64,000 bases of DNA from Spongiimicrobium salis (GTDB lineage: Bacteria > Bacteroidota > Bacteroidia > Flavobacteriales > Flavobacteriaceae). The stretch covers positions 744,001-808,000 of the forward strand of contig NZ_JBHEQA010000001.1 in the NCBI RefSeq assembly GCF_043678055.1, given 5' to 3'. The notes under the pieces were generated by a model. It was not told the DNA's origin and searched no databases. It worked only from the letters and a program-made list of their open reading frames with translations. Both the position numbers and the translations under genes were made by a program. Shown here piece after piece: positions 29,588 through 37,059 of this stretch (positions within the stretch are counted from its first letter, which is position 1; each line of letters starts with the position of its first letter).

Positions 29588-30109
29588 CTACTTTTCTGAA
29601 ACATTTATCTCTACTGCTCCGGTATCTACCAATAAATCCCTTAACTCATTCTCGTTATCATGAATTTCAATTTCCATAAGGAAAAGATCATCCGTTGTAC
29701 GTACATCAGGATTTTCAGCTTCTTTGAATGGCCATAACTTACTTCTCATATAAAAAGTAATTACCATAAGGTGAGCCGCAAAGAAAACGGTTAACTCAAA
29801 CATGATCGGCACAAAAGCCGGCATGTTCTGCAAATAACTAAAACTAGGCTTTCCCCCGATGTTTTGAGGCCAATCATTAATCATGATAAAATTCATCATC
29901 ACGATGGCTACGGTAAGTCCAACACATCCATACATAAATGATGTGATAGCAATACGTGTGGGTGCCAATCCCATGGCCTTGTCCAATCCGTGCACCGGAA
30001 AAGGACAATATACTTCTTCAATATGATGTTTTTCTGCCTTCACCTTCTTAACGGCATGCATCAACACATCGTCGTCGTCGTATAATGCTTGTATAACTTT
30101 AGATGCCAT
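29588..30109 (-). CDS. actD: Alternative complex III subunit ActD (DUF3341)
   Basis: 173 residues with two central transmembrane helices (about 52-78 and 98-120) and soluble ends, the DUF3341 layout. The N-terminal part reads IQALYDDDDVLMHAVKKVKA and VYCPFPVHGLDKAMGL, typical of ActD, which clamps the membrane subunits of the complex. It begins two bases after the actC stop codon, implying translational coupling with the subunit it contacts. No cofactor ligands are expected or seen. Confidence 0.95.
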   Translation of the reverse strand: MASKVIQALYDDDDVLMHAVKKVKAEKHHIEEVYCPFPVHGLDKAMGLAPTRIAITSFMYGCVGLTVAIVMMNFIMINDWPQNIGGKPSFSYLQNMPAFVPIMFELTVFFAAHLMVITFYMRSKLWPFKEAENPDVRTTDDLFLMEIEIHDNENELRDLLVDTGAVEINVSEK

Positions 30110-30111
30110 AG

Positions 30112-31830
30112 TTACTGTTTATTATTTAAATCTTTTGCCTGTCCTGCCCAATCATCACGTTGCGCCCTTCCCGGGAAAGACCCTGTAATGGAATCCAATA
30201 AATCATATTCCTTTTCGGTCATCAGACTTACTTGTGCAAAACTAAATATTCCTATTTGGTTCAATGTTTTTTCCATTTGAGGTCCAATACCTTTCACCTT
30301 TTTCAAATCATCCGGTGTTTGGGTATTGGCATCAAAAGTTCCTATGCTCCCCAGAAGGTCTGCTACTTTCTCCGGAGCAGCCTCCAATGCAGCTGGTTCC
30401 TCCTTTACCGTAGTAGCATTCATTTTCTTCACCTCATATAATGGCTTTCCAGCATCCCTTAATTTTTTGTAACGTTCTCCGGAAGATTTCAATATTGATT
30501 TTACCTCTGCCTGTGCGATTACCGGGAACGTTCTAGAGTACAATAAGAACAGTACAAAGAAGAATCCTATGGTTCCTATAAATATTCCTATATCCACAAA
30601 AGTTGGGGAGAACATTGTCCAAGAAGATGGCAAATAATCCCTGTGCAAAGAAGTCACAATAATTACAAAACGCTCAAACCACATTCCTATGTTCACTACA
30701 ATAGAAATAAAGAAGGAGAACATAATGCTCGTTCGCAACTTTTTGGACCACATAAACTGAGGAGAGAATACGTTACAAGTCATCATAGCCCAGTATGCCC
30801 AAGCGTAAGGTCCTGTCGCCCTGTTCAAGAAAGCGTATTGTTCGTATTCCACACCTGAGTACCATGCCATGAAGAGCTCCGTAATATAGGCACAACCTAC
30901 GATGGAACCTGTAATCATGATTACGATATTCATCAATTCTATATGCTGCACCGTAATATATGCCTCTAGATGACATACTTTACGCATGATGATCAATAAA
31001 GTGTTCACCATGGCAAATCCAGAGAAAATCGCTCCCGCAACAAAGTAGGGAGGGAAAATGGTGGTATGCCATCCCGGAATTACCGAAGTAGCAAAGTCAA
31101 AGGATACAATAGTGTGTACCGAGAGTACCAGTGGTGTTGCCAAACCGGCCAAAACCAAGGAAACCTCCTCAAAACGTTGCCAATCTTTGGCGCGTCCGCT
31201 CCATCCAAAACTCAACAAACTATATATTTTCTTTTGGAAAGGACGTACAGCCCTATCGCGAATCATGGCAAAATCTGGTAAAAGTCCTGTCCACCAGAAT
31301 ACCAAGGACACCGATAAATAAGTCGATATTGCAAATACATCCCAAAGTAGCGGTGAATTAAAGTTTACCCATAAAGATCCAAATTGGTTTGGAATAGGCA
31401 ATACCCAATAGGCCAACCAAGGACGTCCCATATGAATAATTGGGAAAAGCCCCGCCTGTATTACCGAAAAGATGGTCATAGCCTCCGCAGAACGGTTGAT
31501 TGCCATTCTCCATTTTTGTCTGAACAACAATAGTACAGCAGAAATCAAAGTTCCTGCGTGACCAATACCTACCCACCATACAAAGTTGGTAATATCCCAG
31601 GCCCATCCAACTGTTTTGTTCAATCCCCAGGTACCGATACCCGTTGAAACCGTATAAATGATACAACCAATACCCCAAAGGAATGCTGCTAAAGCAATGG
31701 AAAATACTATCCACCAGTGTTTATTGGCCTCCCCTTCTACAGGAGCTGCAATATCCACTGTGACATCGTGGTAACCTTTGTCTCCGACAACTAAGGGTTT
31801 TCTTATAGGTGCTTCGTAATGCGACGCCAT
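30112..31830 (-). CDS. actC: Alternative complex III subunit ActC (NrfD family) with C-terminal helix-hairpin-helix extension
   Basis: 572 residues. Residues about 30-450 form the ten-helix NrfD-type quinol-binding membrane subunit (WWVGIGHAGTLISAVLLL, HMGRPWLAYWVLPIPNQ). The last 80 residues are an extra soluble domain after a charged, Ala-rich linker: DDLKKVKGIGPQMEKTLNQI at about 507-526 is a helix-hairpin-helix motif, and it ends FPGRAQRDDWAGQAKDL. The same kind of tail is known from other Bacteroidetes proteins such as extended L21 ribosomal proteins; its function on a quinol oxidase subunit is unclear. It starts 32 bp after actB. Confidence 0.93.
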   Translation of the reverse strand: MASHYEAPIRKPLVVGDKGYHDVTVDIAAPVEGEANKHWWIVFSIALAAFLWGIGCIIYTVSTGIGTWGLNKTVGWAWDITNFVWWVGIGHAGTLISAVLLLFRQKWRMAINRSAEAMTIFSVIQAGLFPIIHMGRPWLAYWVLPIPNQFGSLWVNFNSPLLWDVFAISTYLSVSLVFWWTGLLPDFAMIRDRAVRPFQKKIYSLLSFGWSGRAKDWQRFEEVSLVLAGLATPLVLSVHTIVSFDFATSVIPGWHTTIFPPYFVAGAIFSGFAMVNTLLIIMRKVCHLEAYITVQHIELMNIVIMITGSIVGCAYITELFMAWYSGVEYEQYAFLNRATGPYAWAYWAMMTCNVFSPQFMWSKKLRTSIMFSFFISIVVNIGMWFERFVIIVTSLHRDYLPSSWTMFSPTFVDIGIFIGTIGFFFVLFLLYSRTFPVIAQAEVKSILKSSGERYKKLRDAGKPLYEVKKMNATTVKEEPAALEAAPEKVADLLGSIGTFDANTQTPDDLKKVKGIGPQMEKTLNQIGIFSFAQVSLMTEKEYDLLDSITGSFPGRAQRDDWAGQAKDLNNKQ

Positions 31831-31862
31831 AAATCTCTATTATAGTTACGTTACTTAATTTA

Positions 31863-34800
31863 TTATGCTTCGTTTGTATTTCTCACTTTAACATGATAGA
31901 ATACATTGGGACGTGTCCCTATATGCTCCAACAAGTGATACATACGATCGCTTTCCTTAAGGTCAGCAACCTTACTTTCTTTATCATTGATATCACCAAA
32001 GACCATAGCTCCACTACTACAAGCCGCAGAACATGCCGTCTGGAACTCACCATCTTTCACCATGCGTCCTTCACGCTTGGCATCCAGAATGGTCTTTTGT
32101 GTCATTTGCATACACATAGAACATTTCTCCATGACCCCTCTGGAACGAACGGTAACATCTGGATTAATGACCATTTTCCCAAGGTCATTGTTCATGTGAT
32201 AATCAAACTCATCATTATTATTATACAAGAACCAATTGAAACGTCTTACTTTATAAGGACAGTTGTTGGCACAGTAACGTGTTCCCACACATCTGTTATA
32301 CGCCATATGGTTTTGGCCCTGACGCCCATGTGATGTTGCTGCAACCGGACATACTGTTTCACAAGGCGCATGGTTACAATGCTGACACATTACAGGTTGA
32401 AAAGCGACCTGCGGATTGGCATTTGCTTCTTCCAATTCCCCGAAACCACCCAAAGAACCTTTATCTCCAGATAATCCGTCAAACTCATCTTTTTTGATAT
32501 TATCCCCTTCAAAGTTATCTTCAGAAGAATAATACCTATCAATACGCAACCAGTGCATATCTCTTGACTTACGTACCTCTTCTTTTCCTACTACCGGCAC
32601 ATTGTTTTCTGCATGACAAGCAATGACACAAGCACCACAACCGGTACATGCATTTAAATCTATCGATAAATTAAAGTGATGTCCTATGGAACGATCAAAA
32701 CTCTCCCAAAGGTCTACGGAAGTCGCAGGGACTTCGTTATGATCCAAAGATACTTGAGGAACATGATTCCATTCCGCCGCATCTTTCGTATTAAATATCT
32801 CTAATGTAGTTTCTTTGATAATGTCTCCCCTACCCATTAAGGTATTGTGCAACTGCACACAGGCAAACTCATGATTTCCGGAAGCCTTGGCAACCGTTAC
32901 GGATTGCGTATTGGAAAATCCTTTATATAGGGAATAGGCATTTACTCCGGTTTGCATTTCTTCCTGCATCCCTACCTTTTTTCCGTACCCCAAAGAAAGT
33001 CCAACTGTTCCTTTTGCTTGTCCAGGTTGTATGATTACTGGCACGGTCACAGGTTCAGCCCCCTCAACAGTCAACGTAGCGTAACTTCCATCCAAACCAC
33101 CATTGGCCACATTCTCATTGACCAAACCAAGTGTCGTAGCATCGGCTTTGGACACCGTTACATAATTATCCCATGAAACTCTTGTAATGGGATCAGGGAA
33201 TTCTTGCAACCAAGGATTGTTTGCTTGTTGACCATCACCCATTCCAACTTTGGAATACAGTATCAAATCCATTCCATTTGCACTGGCATTTGCCAAATTC
33301 CTAACCGCAGCAACAATATTATTGCTATTCGGAGCCTCCATGACCTCTTCTGCAGTATCCACAATTTCATCCACCATTACAGGTTCTGCAGAAACCGCAT
33401 AAGCTCCATCGTGAAGTGCCTTGTTCCAGTCATTTCCAACTAAAATCTGAGCTTCCCATGTCTCACGGATGTACTCATAATAATTTTTATCACTGTCCAT
33501 CCATCCCAATAAAGAGGATTGGAATTGTCTGGTATCAAAAATCTCTTTTATAGTAGGCTGCATTAAACTATAATGCCCCCTTTTCATTTCTACATCTCCC
33601 CAAGACTCCAAATAATGAGGTGCAGCGGCAGCATAGGTGGTAGCCACTGTAGTTTCATTAGGATTTTGGGAGAAAGTCACAGAAATGTCAACATTTTTTA
33701 GCCCTTCTTCGAAATCAGAAGCGTTGGGCAAAGAGTACATTGGATTTACACCGTCGATCAACAATGCTCCAATCTGACCTCTTTTCATATCCGCAATAAG
33801 CGCTTCTACAGCCTTTGCATTTCCCTGTCTTGTATATTTTGGTGCTTTGGGATCAAAAGCTTGGCTTCCCAACATCGCATTGATGGCCAAAACCACTTGT
33901 TGTGCATCCACATCATCAATACCAGTTACCACGACAGCCTTATCTCCGGCTTTTTTGATCTCAGCAACAGCACTATCCACAGCAGCTTCAACTTCTGCGG
34001 ACAACGTACCGCCAACGTTGGTCCCATTTAATTTTCCATACAACTTGGCCAAAGCTATCTTTTGCTCGGCAACGGTTAGCGGGATACGCTTATCCGCATT
34101 TGCACCCGTTAAGGACATAATCCCCTCGAACTGCACATGTCTGGACATTTTACCATGTTGGGGCACACGCCCTTTGGCATATCCGCTATCATAACCCCCT
34201 CCTTGCCAATCGGACAAGAAGTCGGCCCCGAAAGCAACAATAACTTCCGCTTTTTCAAAATCATAATCCGCCAAAGCACGCTCACCATAAGCTGCTTCAA
34301 AGGCATTCAAAGCCGCTTCTTCAGCAATCGCGTCATAGGTTACATGATTTACATTCCCATACGCTTCTTTAAATTCAGCGATCAAACGTGTGGTAGATGG
34401 ACTGGCATAGGTCTGCGTCAACAAAGCGATTTGTTTTCCAGAATTCCTTAAAGCATTCAATTGTCCTTTTACCGTAGCATCCAAAGCCTCCCAAGTTACA
34501 TCAGCATCCCCTGCTTTTGGTCCTTGAAGTCTATTTTTATCATACAAAGTCAATACTGAAGCCTGAACACGCGCATTGGCACTTCCGTTCACTTTTGCAT
34601 CCGTATTGTTCTCTACTTTAATAGGTCTTCCTTCGCGTGTCTTTATCAAGATACTTGCAAAATCAAAACCGTTCGCTATGGTAGTAGCATAATAATTAGC
34701 AACACCTGGAATAATTTGTTCCGGCTGCACCACATAGGGGATGGACCTTACCACAGGCCCTTCACAAGCCGCCAAAGAAGCAGCAGCCGTACTAAATCCT

Positions 34801-34976
34801 ACATACTTTAAAAAGTCCCTTCTATTGGTACCCGAAGAAGACAAGGTTTTCTTATCTCCCAAAAACTCATCAACAGGAATTTCTTGAACAAATTCGTTCT
34901 GTCTTAGCGTCTCAACAATGGAATCGTTAGGATTTAACTCCGCCTCGTTCTTCCAATATTTTTTGTTTGATGCCAT
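31863..34976 (-). CDS. actB: Alternative complex III subunit ActB (molybdopterin-oxidoreductase-like/Fe-S fusion)
   Basis: 1,037 residues. The N-terminal two thirds resemble molybdopterin oxidoreductases; in ActB no molybdenum cofactor is bound. The C-terminal part is a ferredoxin-like domain with cysteine groups CTGCGACVIACHAENN, CQHCNHAPCETVCP, CANNCPYKVRRF and CSMCMQMTQ, enough for several Fe-S clusters. A twin-arginine-type signal (TNRRDFLKYVGF) lies about 50 residues in and is followed by LAAC, so the folded protein is exported by Tat and may be lipid-anchored. It passes electrons from the quinol site to the ActA hemes. It starts 35 bp after actA. Confidence 0.95.
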   Translation of the reverse strand: MASNKKYWKNEAELNPNDSIVETLRQNEFVQEIPVDEFLGDKKTLSSSGTNRRDFLKYVGFSTAAASLAACEGPVVRSIPYVVQPEQIIPGVANYYATTIANGFDFASILIKTREGRPIKVENNTDAKVNGSANARVQASVLTLYDKNRLQGPKAGDADVTWEALDATVKGQLNALRNSGKQIALLTQTYASPSTTRLIAEFKEAYGNVNHVTYDAIAEEAALNAFEAAYGERALADYDFEKAEVIVAFGADFLSDWQGGGYDSGYAKGRVPQHGKMSRHVQFEGIMSLTGANADKRIPLTVAEQKIALAKLYGKLNGTNVGGTLSAEVEAAVDSAVAEIKKAGDKAVVVTGIDDVDAQQVVLAINAMLGSQAFDPKAPKYTRQGNAKAVEALIADMKRGQIGALLIDGVNPMYSLPNASDFEEGLKNVDISVTFSQNPNETTVATTYAAAAPHYLESWGDVEMKRGHYSLMQPTIKEIFDTRQFQSSLLGWMDSDKNYYEYIRETWEAQILVGNDWNKALHDGAYAVSAEPVMVDEIVDTAEEVMEAPNSNNIVAAVRNLANASANGMDLILYSKVGMGDGQQANNPWLQEFPDPITRVSWDNYVTVSKADATTLGLVNENVANGGLDGSYATLTVEGAEPVTVPVIIQPGQAKGTVGLSLGYGKKVGMQEEMQTGVNAYSLYKGFSNTQSVTVAKASGNHEFACVQLHNTLMGRGDIIKETTLEIFNTKDAAEWNHVPQVSLDHNEVPATSVDLWESFDRSIGHHFNLSIDLNACTGCGACVIACHAENNVPVVGKEEVRKSRDMHWLRIDRYYSSEDNFEGDNIKKDEFDGLSGDKGSLGGFGELEEANANPQVAFQPVMCQHCNHAPCETVCPVAATSHGRQGQNHMAYNRCVGTRYCANNCPYKVRRFNWFLYNNNDEFDYHMNNDLGKMVINPDVTVRSRGVMEKCSMCMQMTQKTILDAKREGRMVKDGEFQTACSAACSSGAMVFGDINDKESKVADLKESDRMYHLLEHIGTRPNVFYHVKVRNTNEA

Positions 34977-35011
34977 ACGATTATCTCTGTAATTAGCTAC
35001 TTAAAATTAAA

Positions 35012-36343
35012 TTAATAGTGGCATTTACCACATTCCAATCCACCCATTTGAGCTGCCGTAAGCTTATCTACACCATACTTTTTGGAAAGTTCTTCATGAA
35101 TTTTGGCGTAGTACTCATTTCCTTCAACATTCACATCGGTTTCACGGTGACAATTGATACACCACCCCATGGTCAAAGGAGAGAATTGATACATTATTTC
35201 CATTTCCTCTACAGGTCCGTGGCAAGTTTGACACTCTACACCTGCTACAGAAACGTGCTGGGAGTGGTTGAAGTACGCAAAATCGGGCAAATTATGTATA
35301 CGCACCCATTCTACAGGTTCAGATTCCCCTGTATACTTTTGATTCTCTTCATCCCAACCAACAGCTTTATATAATTTCTTAATTTCCTTGGTATAAAATT
35401 CATTGGTATACCCATTTGCCAAATCTTCCTTACTTGGCCCTTCCGGATTACCAGAATACTCATTGATATTTTTATGACAGTTCATACACACATTCAAAGA
35501 AGGGATTCCAGAATGCTTGGACACCCTCGCTGAGGAGTGACAATACTTACATTCAATTTTATTGTCCCCTGCATGTATTTTATGTGAGTAATGAATAGGC
35601 TGTATTGGGGCATAACCCTGATCAACACCTACCTGCATGAAGTAACCGTACACAAAGTACGCGCTTCCCAACAACAAGAAAATTACGGTGACGATCATCA
35701 AGAACTGGTTCTGCACAAAAGCTTTCCATATCGGCAATCTTTTTTCTTTCTCCTCTTGCAATTGCACCCCATTGGCCACTGCAATTCGCTTTAAGGTCTT
35801 GTTCACCAACACCAACATGATGACCAACAAACCAAAAACCAAAGCCAAAGCACCCAAAATAAGCTCATTGGATATTCCAGAAGTTTGAGCAGCAGGAACA
35901 TAGCCACCTCCATCTGGAGTCGTTGGCTCAGGAACAAAAGCCGTATAAGCCAAAATATTATCGATATCCGCATTGGTCAATGTTGGGAATGCCGTCATTG
36001 CCGTTTGGTTATACTCATTATAAATTTTGTTGGCATAGGCATCTCCAGAAGCAATAACCCCTGCACTGTTCTTTACCCAAGCATAAATCCATTCCCTGTC
36101 CAAACCTTCATCTGCCAAACGCGCTTCAACATTTGCCAAAGCGGGTCCTGTTGACTTCCCATTTAATTTATGGCAAGCGGCACAATTTTGATTAAAAATA
36201 GATTTCCCTTTTACATGATCACCTCCGGCAGCGGCGTCCGCGGCTGGCTCTTGTGCAAAAAGAGAAGTGGAAAGAAGTAGAAAAGCTATGAAGCTGATAC
36301 CTAAAATTTTAGAAATTCGATTGCGGTATATAACCTTTTTCAT
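35012..36343 (-). CDS. actA: Alternative complex III subunit ActA, multiheme cytochrome c with extra monoheme N-domain
   Basis: 443 residues with a signal peptide (ends LFAQEP, about residue 31). An N-terminal monoheme cytochrome c domain (CAACHKLNGKSTGPAL, about 55-130) is followed by a transmembrane helix (about 158-182), a second helix (about 213-233) and the pentaheme ActA domain with CKYCH, CMNCH, CQTCH, CINCH and CGKCH. Six CxxCH sites in total give six hemes c. The N-terminal cytochrome fusion is a flavobacterial variant and could be a built-in electron carrier to the oxidase. It is the first gene of the operon. Confidence 0.95.
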   Translation of the reverse strand: MKKVIYRNRISKILGISFIAFLLLSTSLFAQEPAADAAAGGDHVKGKSIFNQNCAACHKLNGKSTGPALANVEARLADEGLDREWIYAWVKNSAGVIASGDAYANKIYNEYNQTAMTAFPTLTNADIDNILAYTAFVPEPTTPDGGGYVPAAQTSGISNELILGALALVFGLLVIMLVLVNKTLKRIAVANGVQLQEEKEKRLPIWKAFVQNQFLMIVTVIFLLLGSAYFVYGYFMQVGVDQGYAPIQPIHYSHKIHAGDNKIECKYCHSSARVSKHSGIPSLNVCMNCHKNINEYSGNPEGPSKEDLANGYTNEFYTKEIKKLYKAVGWDEENQKYTGESEPVEWVRIHNLPDFAYFNHSQHVSVAGVECQTCHGPVEEMEIMYQFSPLTMGWCINCHRETDVNVEGNEYYAKIHEELSKKYGVDKLTAAQMGGLECGKCHY

Positions 36344-36427
36344 ATTAAAAATATTTCTATCGAAATTTTGGCACGATAATTTCGTTATAAGAATAGTTCT
36401 TGGTTTATCGTCGGCTCAAATCGAGCA

Positions 36428-36435
36428 CAAAAATA
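36428..36435 (-). promoter_or_regulatory. Putative -7 element of the act-cox operon
   Basis: The minus strand reads TATTTTTG, a perfect match to TAnnTTTG, about 85 bp upstream of the actA ATG. No clear TTTG is seen at the right distance for the -33 box, so the call rests on the -7 element and its position. Confidence 0.4.
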
Positions 36436-36513
36436 CGACATAGACTTTATTTGGGAAATGTTAAGTTATTTATAATTTACAATTTATAATTATTCTAAAT
36501 AACTGGCAATTCT

Positions 36514-36542
36514 TTTGTTTACGTATTAAAAATTTACTTTTG
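36514..36542 (+). promoter_or_regulatory. Bacteroidetes-type promoter of the SPOR-domain gene
   Basis: TTTG at 36514-36517 (-33) is separated by 17 bases from TACTTTTG at 36535-36542 (-7, perfect TAnnTTTG). The predicted start of transcription is near 36549, which rules out the in-frame ATG at 36540 and supports translation from 36576. Confidence 0.7.
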
Positions 36543-36575
36543 TATAAGCTATTAATTTTCACTTCACTAAACACA

Positions 36576-36944
36576 ATGAAAATCGTTTTAACCACTTTAT
36601 TTGCTCTCATTTTCACTGCTTTGAGCCATGCCCAAGAAGGCGAGGTAAACATTCAGCAGGATGAAAAAATAGCAGAACTACTCAAAATTTATAAATCCGC
36701 CAATCAAAGCGCAACGTACTACAGAATTCAAGTAGGTTTTGGATCATATGGCAATGCAAAAAATATCCAAAATCAAGTGAATATTGATTTTCCAAATTTG
36801 AGTTCCAGTATTGATTTTGACACGCCTAATTATAAGGTGCGGATTGGAAGATTTAAAACTAAATTGGAAGTAGAACGAAAACTCGTTGAAGTTCGAAAAA
36901 AATACCCTCAGGCCTTTTTTGTTGTTCAAGGCAAATCCAAATAA
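36576..36944 (+). CDS. Secreted SPOR-domain protein
   Basis: 122 residues from the start MKIVLTTLFALIF, chosen because a promoter overlaps the alternative upstream ATG at 36540. A signal peptide ends at LSHAQE (about residue 20). Residues about 48-120 form a SPOR domain (YYRIQVGFGSYGNAKNIQNQ, YKVRIGRFKTKLEVERKL), a fold that binds peptidoglycan strands stripped of stem peptides, usually at division sites. The protein therefore probably acts in the periplasm on the cell wall. It is a single-gene unit sharing a terminator with the converging infB operon. Confidence 0.85.
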   Translation: MKIVLTTLFALIFTALSHAQEGEVNIQQDEKIAELLKIYKSANQSATYYRIQVGFGSYGNAKNIQNQVNIDFPNLSSSIDFDTPNYKVRIGRFKTKLEVERKLVEVRKKYPQAFFVVQGKSK

Positions 36945-37007
36945 CAAACTTGAAACCGAAAAGAACTTTTAGGGTTTTCAGAAATCGGACCGAAAATCAT
37001 ATCCCAT

Positions 37008-37036
37008 AAAAAAAGCCACGATATCGTGGCTTTTTT
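37008..37036. terminator. Bidirectional terminator between SPOR gene and infB
   Basis: GCCACGATATCGTGGC (37015-37030) is a perfect palindrome flanked by seven A on the left and six T on the right, giving a hairpin plus T run on both strands. Confidence 0.93.
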
Positions 37037-37059
37037 ATTTCCTCATCTGAAGATGGGCA

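Noticed and set aside
31893..32333. A 146-codon plus-strand frame opposite actB
   Set aside because: It is an antisense shadow of the cysteine-rich ferredoxin region of actB; the Cys/His/Thr-rich product has no family features.
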